Below are positions 35,890 through 44,823 of a stretch of 47,484 bases of DNA, piece after piece. The notes below the pieces were generated by a model. It was given only the letters and a program-made list of their open reading frames with translations, ran no database searches and was not told where the DNA came from. The translations under genes were made by a program, and so were the position numbers. The first letter of the stretch is position 1; every line of letters starts with the position of its first letter. Source of the stretch: Rhodospirillaceae bacterium (GTDB lineage: Bacteria; Pseudomonadota; Alphaproteobacteria; Rhodospirillales; Rhodospirillaceae); contig JAPKDQ010000011.1 of the NCBI GenBank assembly GCA_028822445.1, positions 1 to 47,484 of the forward strand, read 5' to 3'.

Positions 35890-36549
35890 ATGCCAGATGT
35901 CGAGTTGTTTAGTTTTAAGGCCTGCCCTTACGCCCAGCGCACCAGAATGATGCTTATAGAAAAAGGAATCGAATACTCACTGACCGAAGTCGATCTCTAT
36001 AACAAGCCCGACTGGTGGAAAGAACTCTCACCACATGGAAAGGTTCCATTACTCCGTCATAACGGAGGCCTTGTTTATGAATCGCGCGTAATCAACGAAT
36101 ATTTAGAAGAAGTATTTCCTGAACCGACCCTGCTGCCGGAAAGCCCAATGCATCGCGCGAAAGCACGCATATGGATTGATTACTGCGATACCTACCTTCT
36201 TCCAGCCTTACATAACCTCATCGCTGACCGACACAATGATGAAAAGGTGATTAGAAATCGTAAAAGCATTGAAGAAAAACTTTTGTTTATCGAAAAGGAA
36301 GGGCTCAGAAAGCTAGGTGGTGGCCCTTTCTTTATGGGACCAGACATTACACTAGTTGACCTTCAATTTATGCCCTTCATAGAGCGTTTACCTTGCTATA
36401 AAGAATTGTGGGGGGCCTCTATACCCAAAGAATGTAGTCGTCTTAGGGCCTGGATTAAAACCATGCAGGACCAAGAAAGCCACAAGCGCACGGTTAACTC
36501 ATTCGAATTTCATATGCAGCGATATTCCAAGTACGATAAAGCCGCCTAA
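35890..36549 (+). CDS. Glutathione S-transferase family protein (omega-like)
   Basis: This protein has about 219 residues from the ATG at 35890, preceded by GAGGT; in-frame ATGs upstream lack a site. The thioredoxin-like N-domain has FKACPYAQRTRMML, where Cys12 suggests an omega- or beta-type cysteine enzyme using mixed disulfides. HGKVPLLRHNGGLVYESRVI carries the glutathione-binding cis-Pro and Glu-Ser. The C-domain is helical. Likely functions are thiol transfer or dehydroascorbate-type reduction; substrate unknown. Confidence 0.87.
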   Translation: MPDVELFSFKACPYAQRTRMMLIEKGIEYSLTEVDLYNKPDWWKELSPHGKVPLLRHNGGLVYESRVINEYLEEVFPEPTLLPESPMHRAKARIWIDYCDTYLLPALHNLIADRHNDEKVIRNRKSIEEKLLFIEKEGLRKLGGGPFFMGPDITLVDLQFMPFIERLPCYKELWGASIPKECSRLRAWIKTMQDQESHKRTVNSFEFHMQRYSKYDKAA

Positions 36550-36674
36550 ACACATGTAAGGGTAGATACTACCAATCATGCTTCAATCTACACGCAACAG
36601 CCCAGGCTTTTCTAAAGTTCTAATCAGCATGCCAAAATCGATTAATTGGTCATTTTTTTACTCACATTTTTGAA

Positions 36675-36884
36675 ATGGGTGTGCTCTACGGTGGAACTTT
36701 CAAACCAAAAAGATGCGGCATGAAGCGACCGACCAGAGATGCCAAAGTGCACGAATCACTGCTTAATAACTCAAATGCAGAAACTACACAGTTAAAAATG
36801 GCACTATACAGGTTAATGACAGCTATCGGACTCACGTCACCGAAGGATGCATTAATTGAATTCAACGAGTACTTGAGGCAGTGA
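36675..36884 (+). CDS. Small hypothetical protein coupled to a TRAP binding protein
   Basis: This open frame encodes up to 69 residues. The true start is uncertain: ATG 36675 has no ribosome site, and an in-frame ATG at 36720 gives 54 residues. The C-terminal half is helical (LKMALYRLMTAIGLTSPKDA). Its TGA overlaps the GTG start of the next gene (36881), which argues for translation. No family recognised. Confidence 0.45.
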   Translation: MGVLYGGTFKPKRCGMKRPTRDAKVHESLLNNSNAETTQLKMALYRLMTAIGLTSPKDALIEFNEYLRQ

Positions 36885-37891
36885 TCAGGTTCTTACGTCT
36901 CATTATCTTAGTCACTTCCTATTCAGGTACTGTTTATGCAGAAGACGTCCGCATGGCCACAATGTCGCCAGTCGGTTCCCCAAGTCGTTTTGTCTATGAC
37001 AACTTGGTGGAAAACGTCACCACTCAGTCAGGTGGGGCTTATACCATTGAGCCGTTTTTTAATGGCGAGCTCGGTCCAGAGGAAACTTACTTCAATGCCA
37101 TGAGACGCGGACGCATCCAGTTGGCCGCCATATCTGGACAAGCCGTTGGCACAGCAGTGCCTGAATACTCTCTCCTTCGCGCTCCGTTCCTCTTTGATTC
37201 CTTTGAAGAGCTTGCCTTCATATACGACAACTTTTTATTACGAAGACTGGAAGAACTCTTCCTTGAAAAAGGTATGGTCCATCTGCAATGGACAGCGAAT
37301 GGATGGGAGAATGTATACGCACAGAAGCCGGTCAGGAGACCATCAGACGTTGAGGGTTATAGAATACGCGTACCCCTTGAGCCAAACGCCGCTCTTTTTT
37401 TTAGTGCTGCTGGAGCTGATGTAATCCAGATTCCATTCACCGATATTATCCAATCGCTTCAAACAGGACTGATAAACGGCGGAGAGTCAACGACACTAAT
37501 GTATCTTCAAGGTGGAATTTTTACCGAAGCACCCCACCTTACCCGTACCCACCATGGTTTCTCATTAACCGTCTTTACCGCTAATAAGAAATGGTTCGAA
37601 GGACTCTCACTTAGAAGTCAGAATATCCTCAGAGAGGCATGCATGAAAGCCGAGAAAGCTTACCCTATTATGCACGCACAAACGATGGACCTTCTGTTGC
37701 AGACAAGAAAGAAAGGTGTCCTGGTCTATGATCTATCACCGCAAGAACGCCAAGACTGGCGCAAGGAAACCTTAGGGGCTCTCGATAAGGTTATCGATCA
37801 GGTCGGAGTGGGTGCGGTCGACTTCTATGATTTAATTAGGGCTGGCAAGAAAGAATACGCAGCCCTCAATAAGCAACACTACACGCCCTAA
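36881..37891 (+). CDS. TRAP transporter solute-binding protein (DctP type), orphan
   Basis: This 336-residue periplasmic binding protein starts at GTG overlapping the upstream stop. A Sec signal ends in TVYA. The DctP pattern is seen in FFNGELGPEETYFNAMRRGR, the LRAPFLFDSFEEL loop, GYRIRVPLEPN with the ligand-binding Arg, and LQTGLINGGESTTLMY. Such proteins capture organic acids for TRAP permeases. No DctQ or DctM gene lies beside it, so it either works with a distant permease or has another role, such as ligand sensing. Confidence 0.88.
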   Translation: MIRFLRLIILVTSYSGTVYAEDVRMATMSPVGSPSRFVYDNLVENVTTQSGGAYTIEPFFNGELGPEETYFNAMRRGRIQLAAISGQAVGTAVPEYSLLRAPFLFDSFEELAFIYDNFLLRRLEELFLEKGMVHLQWTANGWENVYAQKPVRRPSDVEGYRIRVPLEPNAALFFSAAGADVIQIPFTDIIQSLQTGLINGGESTTLMYLQGGIFTEAPHLTRTHHGFSLTVFTANKKWFEGLSLRSQNILREACMKAEKAYPIMHAQTMDLLLQTRKKGVLVYDLSPQERQDWRKETLGALDKVIDQVGVGAVDFYDLIRAGKKEYAALNKQHYTP

Positions 37892-37893
37892 TC

Positions 37894-39702
37894 CTAATTC
37901 TGTATAGAAAAACTTTTCCGCCACATCTCTGTAAATGCGTTCTCAACATCCCTAGCTATTTTCTTTCCATTACAAAATGGTGATGCCTGAAGAATAGTTC
38001 TTAGAGATCTTCGCATTGAAATAATGTCGTCACGATCACCGGCAAGTTCGGCCGCTCTGTCTATGTAGGCCGGAATAGAATGGACAATGAGGTGCGGCAA
38101 TCCAATGGCTTCTAGAATAGACTGACCTGCCCTCGCTTGCCATCCGTCACCGGCCAAAGTGATAACCGGTACCCCCATCCAAATGGACTCAGCAGTCGTT
38201 ACGCCGCCGCCATATGGAAATGTATCAAGCGCGATATCCACCTGTGCATAAGTTTCAAGGTGTTCGCGCCTAGATGTATTTCCAATCAAAATAAGCTGGT
38301 CATCGGAGATACCGCATTCAGCGCATTGCTGCAAAACGCTTCGTCGCACACAGTCATTTGAAAGCTGGGGGCACTTTAGTAGTAAACGAGCGCCTGGAAC
38401 CCGCTGAAGGATTTCTGCCCAGGCGCTGTACACCTCAATATTCATTTTAAGCACATTACTTAGTGAACCAAACACCACATGATCGTTGATCGTAACGGGT
38501 GCCTCCGTCAGTCTCAGGTCTTTAAATGGCGGAGAAAAAGATAAATATGATCCTGGAAGACGTATCGGGTCTTCGACGTATAGATCTTCATCGCCAACAG
38601 GTAACACATATTTATCGCAAATAATGAAGTCAATTTCAGGGACTCCTGTAGTCGCCACATAACCTAGCCAGGTCGCTTGAACCGGGGCCGGCTTTAGCTG
38701 CATGACACCGAGCCTATTGCCATCAGTATGCCCGGAGAGGTCAATTAAAATATCAATACCGTCAGCCGCTATCTGTCTCGCAACGAGTTCATCTGAAACA
38801 CCAAAGATGTCTCTCCAGCGATCACTCCCCTGCTTGAAGCCCTGAACAAATTCATCATCCGTAAGGTGATTGGAATAAAGGGATACACTAAAGTTCTTAT
38901 GGTCTCTATTCTCAAAATACGGCTTAAAGAGAATACCCACCGCATGAAAACGAATATCGGCGGAAATAAAGCCAATGTTAAGCGGGCGATTAGACACACC
39001 ACCTCTACTATCTTTAGCATATCGCGTCGATTGGCTGCCCTTAGCTTTCCAGTAACGGTCAGTAAGCCGCGAGACTTCTCCCCGTTCCAAATTAGGCGAA
39101 TAATTGGCGCATGAAAGCTTATTATGTAGGAAAATAGGGGACGTGGGTTGGATAGCTAATGCTTTATCAAAGCAATCAATCGCCTGTACTATTCTACCAA
39201 GCTTTTGATAAACTAGCCCCTTATTATTTAAGGCGGAAACCACGTTTTTATCAATTTCCAGTGCTTTATTCGCCGAAGCTAAAGCATCGTCAAGTCTATC
39301 TAGGTCAGACAAGACCATACTCAGGTTGGCATAGACCTCAGCACCAGCTTGCGGCAGAGTAATGGCTTCACTGAGAGTTGCTATGGCATCTACCAATTTT
39401 CCGGCGGCGTGTTGTGCGAGTGCCAGTCCATTTAAAATACTGGCATTCCCTGGGCTTAATGCAGAGGCAAGTGAGCATTGCTCTAACGCTTTCTCGACCT
39501 CGCCTTGCCCAAGTAAAATTGCAGACAACAAATGTAGCGCGTTTGGAAAGTCTGGGTCATCTTCCTTGATTTCACCGCATAACCGTTGTGACTCTAGAGG
39601 GTTTCCTAGCCGATACGCCTCAAGAGCAGTTTGGTAGATTTCATTCGCCACGTATGTGTTTTCGCTGTTCGGAGGAGGCTCTCCGACTTGTTCATTATCC
39701 AT
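37894..39702 (-). CDS. TPR / O-GlcNAc-transferase-like (GT41, SPINDLY-type) protein, copy A
   Basis: This 602-residue protein has TPR repeats in the first 200 or so residues (for example LSAILLGQGEVEKALEQCS and GLVYQKLGRIVQAIDCFDKA), then a bacterial O-GlcNAc-transferase catalytic region. Visible catalytic-region motifs are IGFISADIRFHAVG, with the candidate base histidine, DILIDLSGHTDGNRL, WLGYVATTGVPEIDF, FGSLSNVLKMN with the conserved Lys, and FPYGGGVTTAESIWMGVPV. GT41 enzymes attach GlcNAc or other sugars to Ser/Thr of proteins; the target is unknown. It follows a divergent paralogue on the same strand. It is convergent with the TRAP gene, two bases away. Confidence 0.87.
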   Translation of the reverse strand: MDNEQVGEPPPNSENTYVANEIYQTALEAYRLGNPLESQRLCGEIKEDDPDFPNALHLLSAILLGQGEVEKALEQCSLASALSPGNASILNGLALAQHAAGKLVDAIATLSEAITLPQAGAEVYANLSMVLSDLDRLDDALASANKALEIDKNVVSALNNKGLVYQKLGRIVQAIDCFDKALAIQPTSPIFLHNKLSCANYSPNLERGEVSRLTDRYWKAKGSQSTRYAKDSRGGVSNRPLNIGFISADIRFHAVGILFKPYFENRDHKNFSVSLYSNHLTDDEFVQGFKQGSDRWRDIFGVSDELVARQIAADGIDILIDLSGHTDGNRLGVMQLKPAPVQATWLGYVATTGVPEIDFIICDKYVLPVGDEDLYVEDPIRLPGSYLSFSPPFKDLRLTEAPVTINDHVVFGSLSNVLKMNIEVYSAWAEILQRVPGARLLLKCPQLSNDCVRRSVLQQCAECGISDDQLILIGNTSRREHLETYAQVDIALDTFPYGGGVTTAESIWMGVPVITLAGDGWQARAGQSILEAIGLPHLIVHSIPAYIDRAAELAGDRDDIISMRRSLRTILQASPFCNGKKIARDVENAFTEMWRKSFSIQN

Positions 39703-39795
39703 AAAACTATATGCCGTGCTGTAAAAAACGGGGGCTTGAAGTCTGCAACTCGTTAATAAGAATACTACTCACAAAGACGCGAGCTTCTAGTCACC

Positions 39796-41589
39796 TTAAT
39801 CACTTCCACAATGAGATTCGCACATTGCTCTGTATGCCGCCTCAAGGTTTAGCGTAAATGTTCTAGTATCACACACCGCTGAGTTGAAAAATGCTTCACG
39901 TCGCTCTAATTTTGTCTTCCGAATATACGGGACATCCTGTGCCAAGCTTGTTGCTATATCGATGTAGTCTTTCTCGGTGGGAGCGCATGTAGACTCCATC
40001 CCCATCCCTTTGAGAAAACCAAAACTAGTGCGCTGAATCCATCGCTCCCCGACAAGAGTAACAACAGGCACGCCCATCGCCAATGCATCAACTGTCGTTG
40101 TTGTTCCACAATAAGGAAAAGGGTCAAGCGCTATATCGACACTATTGTAAGCGAGTAGATGATCAGCTGGTTCAACATGATGCATTATCGTCAAGCGATG
40201 GCTCACGATCCCGTAGGCCTGGAATTGCTTGCGTATATGCTCCCTCAGAAGCGGGTTATTCAGGCGCCCGCTCTTCAGAAACAATCGCGAGCCAGAAACA
40301 CGCTTTAAGATTTCAGACCACACTCGCACCACGTCGACATTAAGTTTGGCGTGGTTGTTAAAACTTCCAAATGTGACGTTCCCTGTAAACGGCATTATTG
40401 GAATTCGCTTCGCAAAAACCGCTGGATCGAAGCAAAGATAATGGCCAGGCAGCCTGACAACCTGCTCAGAAAAATCTTCTTCATAACCAACTGGGCACAC
40501 AAATGAATCAGTCAATACGTAGTCCATTTGTTGCATTCCCGACGTACCAGAATAACCGATCCAAGACACCTGTATCGGTGCTGGCTGAAATCGAAACGTA
40601 TTTAGGCGGTTGTTTTCTAATCGGCCTGTGAGGTCTACCAAGATATCTATCTGCTCGGTTCGAATAGATTCCGCCAAAGACCTATCAGTTTGATGAACGC
40701 CGCAATGATAAACGTCCGAAAAATTACGGATTTTTTGAGATACCTCATCAGGGACTGGCGTAACATCGATGACAGTTATATCAAATTTTTTCCGGTCATG
40801 CTGCTCTAGTACGGGCATTAAAAATTGCGACACCGGGTGATCTTTGAAATCAGCTGAGAAATAACCAATTTTGACTTTGCGATTAGACAGCGGGTCTCTT
40901 GGCTGGCTGTAAGGCAGCGGCTCTATGTCTTCGCTCTTAGTATCCCAAACAGACACACTTCTCTCATATTCCTCCCGGCGAGTTATAGAAGGCGTATACA
41001 TGGAAAGACGCGCACCCAGGAGGGCGACGGCGTGCTCATCTGGATATTCTTGAGCCAACACATCGGCAACTTTTCGCGCCGTTTCGTACCGCCCTTCTTC
41101 GCAGTGTAGCAACACCGTATTTGCAAGTGCTATAGGCTTGCAACCAGGTTCTATATCGGATGCAAGAGAAAATTCCCGTTTTGCCTCAGCAAAACGATAC
41201 AACGCGACAAGTGCTATGCCGCGGTTAATGTGCGCTTTTACAAGAGTGCTATCAAAGTGAATAGAATCGTCGGCTAGCTTCAGTGCTTCCTGGTGTAATT
41301 TACAACGATTCAGGATATCTGACCGTTCAGCTAATATCGAAGCGCTATTAGGCGCTACCTCAACCGCTTGTGCAGATAGGTCAAGTGCCTCGTTCGCTCT
41401 ATTTTGTTTTAAGCGAACCGCAGCTAATAGGCACAATGCATTTGGCTGAAGCGGATCACCACTCAAGATCTTACAACACAGCAATTCTGCCTTATCGTAA
41501 TCGCCATGATTATAGGCATTCACAGACTCTTCGAGCACTTCTTTAAACGTTTCGTTGTCTGGTAGACTAGGCTGATCATGCGACGACAA
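39796..41589 (-). CDS. TPR / O-GlcNAc-transferase-like (GT41) protein, copy B
   Basis: This 597-residue paralogue starts at TTG, with AGGGG upstream. N-terminal TPRs include LAAVRLKQNRANEALDLSAQ and INRGIALVALYRFAEAKREF. The catalytic half has IGYFSADFKDHPVS with its histidine, FGSFNNHAKLNVDV with Lys, and FPYCGTTTTVDALAMGVPVV. The usual SGHT motif of copy A reads TGRLENNRL here, so a conserved His is Arg. The two copies may differ in sugar or target, or B may be weaker. The copies are 93 bases apart, probably one operon. Confidence 0.85.
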   Translation of the reverse strand: MSSHDQPSLPDNETFKEVLEESVNAYNHGDYDKAELLCCKILSGDPLQPNALCLLAAVRLKQNRANEALDLSAQAVEVAPNSASILAERSDILNRCKLHQEALKLADDSIHFDSTLVKAHINRGIALVALYRFAEAKREFSLASDIEPGCKPIALANTVLLHCEEGRYETARKVADVLAQEYPDEHAVALLGARLSMYTPSITRREEYERSVSVWDTKSEDIEPLPYSQPRDPLSNRKVKIGYFSADFKDHPVSQFLMPVLEQHDRKKFDITVIDVTPVPDEVSQKIRNFSDVYHCGVHQTDRSLAESIRTEQIDILVDLTGRLENNRLNTFRFQPAPIQVSWIGYSGTSGMQQMDYVLTDSFVCPVGYEEDFSEQVVRLPGHYLCFDPAVFAKRIPIMPFTGNVTFGSFNNHAKLNVDVVRVWSEILKRVSGSRLFLKSGRLNNPLLREHIRKQFQAYGIVSHRLTIMHHVEPADHLLAYNSVDIALDPFPYCGTTTTVDALAMGVPVVTLVGERWIQRTSFGFLKGMGMESTCAPTEKDYIDIATSLAQDVPYIRKTKLERREAFFNSAVCDTRTFTLNLEAAYRAMCESHCGSD

Positions 41590-41675
41590 TCTATCACGCC
41601 CCTAATCTATGAGTTTCGGCTGCCAGGCGCCGGAAAGTACAAGGCTATGCAGAGCGTAGGTGGCGGAGGCAGAAA

Positions 41676-42506
41676 TTACCAGGGCATCGGCACACCGTCA
41701 TAGTTGATCATCGTCGCGGCGGTTTCGGGACTGAGTGTTTCAATAAATCCGATCAAAGCAGCGGCTGCCTCCTCTGGGCTGAGTTTAGGGCCATCGTAAT
41801 TCGTCCCGCCAAAACCCGTGTCTACAATGCCCGGATTAAACAGACCAACAAGAATCCCCTCATCTCTTAAATCGGCAGAGAGGGTACGACTAATAATGTT
41901 CACGCCTGCCTTACTAGCTCTGTAAAAATAATAACCCTGCATCGCCTCTTCGGTCAGAGTCATAGAGCCCAGCCCGCTTGTAATCGTTATTATTTTTTTT
42001 TCCTCGCTAGCAGCAATATTATTGGCGAACGCTTGGCTCACTTTCAGCGGCCCAAAGGTGTTTACTGCCATGACATCAACGAATGTCTTGTAATCTAATT
42101 CATCAAGCTTCTGTAATTTAACAGCACCAAAAATACCCGCATTGTTGATGAGAACATCAATGGCAGTGTCGGCATACTTTTTTGCTAGGGCTTCAATCTC
42201 ACCTATATCTGTCACGTCCATTTCTTCAACGATTACATTAGGGTATTTTTCCGACAATCTGACCAAAGCATCTGATTCACTGGGAGTCCGGCAGGTTGCA
42301 ATGACCTTCCATTTCCTTACGGCGTATTGCTTTGATAACTCAAAGCCAATACCGCGGCTTGACCCTGTGATAAGCACAGTCCCTGGCTCATCTAGTAAGG
42401 CCGCCATGTCTTGGGCCATCATAGGACTCGAAAACAAGGAAAGACTACCTAGCAGGGCAAACATAGCAATCAGCATTCCTGGTATCTGGCTCGATCTAAA
42501 ACACAT
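41676..42506 (-). CDS. Exported CsgA-like short-chain dehydrogenase/reductase
   Basis: This protein has about 276 residues. The ATG at 42506 is chosen for TTGGAG upstream; an in-frame ATG at 42569 would bury the signal peptide. The Sec-type signal has the hydrophobic core IAMFALLGSLSLFSS and cleavage near MMAQ. The mature part is a complete SDR: VLITGSSRGIGFELSK, INNAGIFG, serine in TSGLGSMT, catalytic YRASK, and FNPGIVDTGFGG. It resembles the C-factor group, of which Myxococcus CsgA is a surface-associated member. It is similar to the cytoplasmic SDR at 45416; both end in a DGxxxPW pattern. It lies downstream of no clear partner. Confidence 0.82.
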   Translation of the reverse strand: MCFRSSQIPGMLIAMFALLGSLSLFSSPMMAQDMAALLDEPGTVLITGSSRGIGFELSKQYAVRKWKVIATCRTPSESDALVRLSEKYPNVIVEEMDVTDIGEIEALAKKYADTAIDVLINNAGIFGAVKLQKLDELDYKTFVDVMAVNTFGPLKVSQAFANNIAASEEKKIITITSGLGSMTLTEEAMQGYYFYRASKAGVNIISRTLSADLRDEGILVGLFNPGIVDTGFGGTNYDGPKLSPEEAAAALIGFIETLSPETAATMINYDGVPMPW

Positions 42507-42988
42507 ACTTAATGCTCCAAGTTTTGTAGCTCTTAAGAAGGATACAGTTTCTCTGCACGCGAGTCTCAACGCACAACACAGAATTGATGCTTATCATGGC
42601 CGCTAGGTAGTTCAAACTAGAGCATTGCCGCGGCCAACCGCAGGGTTATTAGTATTCTCACCACCCCCAAAGGTGGGGCTAACGATCCCGGAGGTGTTCT
42701 ACAGCCATCATCAAGAAGTCTAGATGTGGAAGTAAAGCTGTCGCGGCTGAGAGAATGACCGGACTAGCCCCGTACCTTGCATAAAACGCGAAGAAAAACG
42801 GTTAGCTCAGCCGCTTTGTCAAAAGCCACAGTCTTATTCTGTTTCTAACGATAGGTTTCCTCGCAGGAAATCACGCACCTACCTTGCTGCGATTGATCCG
42901 TAAGAACCCAGATCTCGTATTAAAACCTAGAAACAAAGTTAAACGAAGCGCGTTGTAAATTTTTGATAACTCATTTAGGCGTATAAAA
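42507..42988. other. Intergenic region between divergent SDR and SOUL genes
   Basis: About 480 bases with no supported gene. Inverted repeats are visible: tttcctcgcaggaaa (42856-42870) is a perfect 6-bp dyad, and a ccacc/ggtgg hairpin lies near 42660-42678. Either could be an operator, but nothing indicates which protein binds. Confidence 0.45.
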
Positions 42989-43633
42989 ATGAACAACGGT
43001 ATTGCCGTAGTCATTAGTTCGGCTTTTCTGGCGGGGTGTTCTGTGGTTGGAATACGTTCTGGAACAGAACAGCCCCCATATCAGGTAATAGGGCAAATTA
43101 ATAACGACATTGAGTTGCGACAGTATGGAGAACGTTTAGCTGCAGAGGTTGCCATAGATCGGCGCAGCCAGCGTGCTAATGAAAATTCAGCATTTTCTAT
43201 GCTCGCTGGATACATTTTTGGCAACAATCAAACTAAAATAAAATTAGCCATGACTTCTCCAGTGTCCACCAATTTACCTTCAAAAGTAATTGCCATGACC
43301 GCGCCGGTAGAATCTAATATTCAAGACGATGGCCTCTACACTATGCGATTCTTTTTACCAGAAACATATTCGTTGGACACAGCCCCAACGCCAAAGAATT
43401 CACAGGTCAAATTGATTACAGCACCTTCTGAAACTATGGCAGCAATAAGGTTTAGTGGGCGCCGGAACCAAGTGACTGTGGACAGATACAAAGAAACATT
43501 AATGCGGTCTATTCAAGGTTCGAATTGGAAAGCTACCTCTGATCCCGTTGCCTTCTTTTATGATCCACCTTGGACAGCTCCCTTTCTACGTCGCAATGAA
43601 ATAGCTGTGAGGGTAACGCAGCGAGAAAACTAG
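42989..43633 (+). CDS. SOUL family heme-binding lipoprotein
   Basis: This 214-residue protein has the lipobox LAGC at the N-terminus, so it is probably a lipoprotein. The SOUL/HBP fold shows in YQVIGQINNDIELRQYGER, the AFSMLAGYIFGNNQ loop, KLAMTSPVST, IAMTAPVES and YTMRFFLPETYS. Family members bind heme or porphyrins; the biological role in bacteria is unclear. No clear ribosome-binding site was found, so the start is by homology. Confidence 0.85.
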   Translation: MNNGIAVVISSAFLAGCSVVGIRSGTEQPPYQVIGQINNDIELRQYGERLAAEVAIDRRSQRANENSAFSMLAGYIFGNNQTKIKLAMTSPVSTNLPSKVIAMTAPVESNIQDDGLYTMRFFLPETYSLDTAPTPKNSQVKLITAPSETMAAIRFSGRRNQVTVDRYKETLMRSIQGSNWKATSDPVAFFYDPPWTAPFLRRNEIAVRVTQREN

Positions 43634-43770
43634 GGTCCAATTTGAGTATCAGTGCTCGTTTTAAGTCAGCGGCACTCGGAATTCCGAGACATCCATACAA
43701 GCTCAATTACACACAGCTCTCTCAGACATAAAATTATTGTACGGTTTGAATAAACAGACCGTTAGCGCCT

Positions 43771-44433
43771 TTAACCAGGCTTCATCACTGACAACACCAC
43801 AATTGCTGCAATAAAGACCCAAAGCAGTACAAGGATGGCGGTGCCCCAGGTATATATCCACCAGATTTCTTTTTCTCTTTCAGTCGTCGAGCCGGTGGCC
43901 TCTATTTCACGCCATACTCGGAAGAACTCGATAATTGAAATACGAATACCGACCCCACTTGCCATCACACAGCCAAACAAAACTAACTTCAATGCAAACC
44001 AACCTTGCAAGCTTATGGCATCAAGCGCCGCAGCAACGCCAACTACGAAAAGAAAAAAGAGCAATACGTAACGAATAACGCGGTCTAACAGGGCCAGTTT
44101 TTGGCCCAACCCAGCGTGCCGAACGCGATGAATAGTCTCTACGAACCCAAGCCATAAGATACCTACGATTCCAGCGCCCCAGGCCAGAGTAGAACCACCG
44201 GGAACGTAGCCAAGCAATGCGGCAAGTACTGTTCCCAGCCCTGCCTGTAGAACAAGCGCGTAACGGACGTGTTGGTCGACATCCATCACATGTTCCATAA
44301 GCCGGTTACGCTCGTCGAATGGCATTGAAGACCCACGGCAGACGTACCGGTACCCACTATTGATGACAAACTCAGACCCGAGCCAATACCCCAGAACAGC
44401 GATATGAAAAATAAGGAGGACTTCCACTAACAT
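43771..44433 (-). CDS. Polytopic membrane protein of unknown function
   Basis: This 220-residue protein has about five or six membrane segments (LLIFHIAVLGYWLGSEFVI, LQAGLGTVLAALLGYV, LLFFLFVVGVAAALDAI, AILVLLWVFIAAIVVLSVM). Two features look functional: the N-terminal FHIAVLGYWLGSE and the MDVDQHVRYALVLQ segment, with His residues near or in the membrane that could bind metal or heme. AAGGAA lies upstream of the ATG. I do not recognise the family. Confidence 0.65.
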   Translation of the reverse strand: MLVEVLLIFHIAVLGYWLGSEFVINSGYRYVCRGSSMPFDERNRLMEHVMDVDQHVRYALVLQAGLGTVLAALLGYVPGGSTLAWGAGIVGILWLGFVETIHRVRHAGLGQKLALLDRVIRYVLLFFLFVVGVAAALDAISLQGWFALKLVLFGCVMASGVGIRISIIEFFRVWREIEATGSTTEREKEIWWIYTWGTAILVLLWVFIAAIVVLSVMKPG

Positions 44434-44823
44434 TCTTTTTCCTTTTAGGGGTCCTTGCGTTTGAAAGGTGACACCAAGAACGCTTAACTGTTTTGACCGA
44501 GCCTGACTCGACCTTCCACTAGTCTTAGTACACGGTCACAGGCCTTTACGTTAACAATGTGATGGCTTCGAGGATGCGCCACCGGACTCTCTGAACATCT
44601 AAGTGCCAGCATTCAGTATAGCATGTGCCCTAGTCAAAGCCTCGAAAGGTCGCTTCCTCGCCATACTGCTCATACGTTTTTCTTCAAATCCTTGCAGCAA
44701 CGGGTGAGGTTAGGGCTAGTATTCATTGGTAAGCGCATAAGGGCGGTTGGGGGCACAATAAATTTCGTTAACTCTGACCCGCTTCAAACCAACAACGCAT
44801 TGGAGTCATAGCAGATAGAGAGC
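44434..44823. other. Intergenic region with an open frame ending in TAG
   Basis: About 390 bases. The plus-strand frame 44623-44811 is open for 62 codons and ends at TAG 44809-44811. The frame then continues without a stop into the gene starting at ATG 44824. This may be the front part of an interrupted gene. No ribosome-binding site or other feature was seen. Confidence 0.4.

Noticed and set aside
42800-42810. The string ggttagctcag, which resembles a tRNA D arm
   Set aside because: No acceptor, anticodon or T arm can be folded around it, so it is chance similarity.
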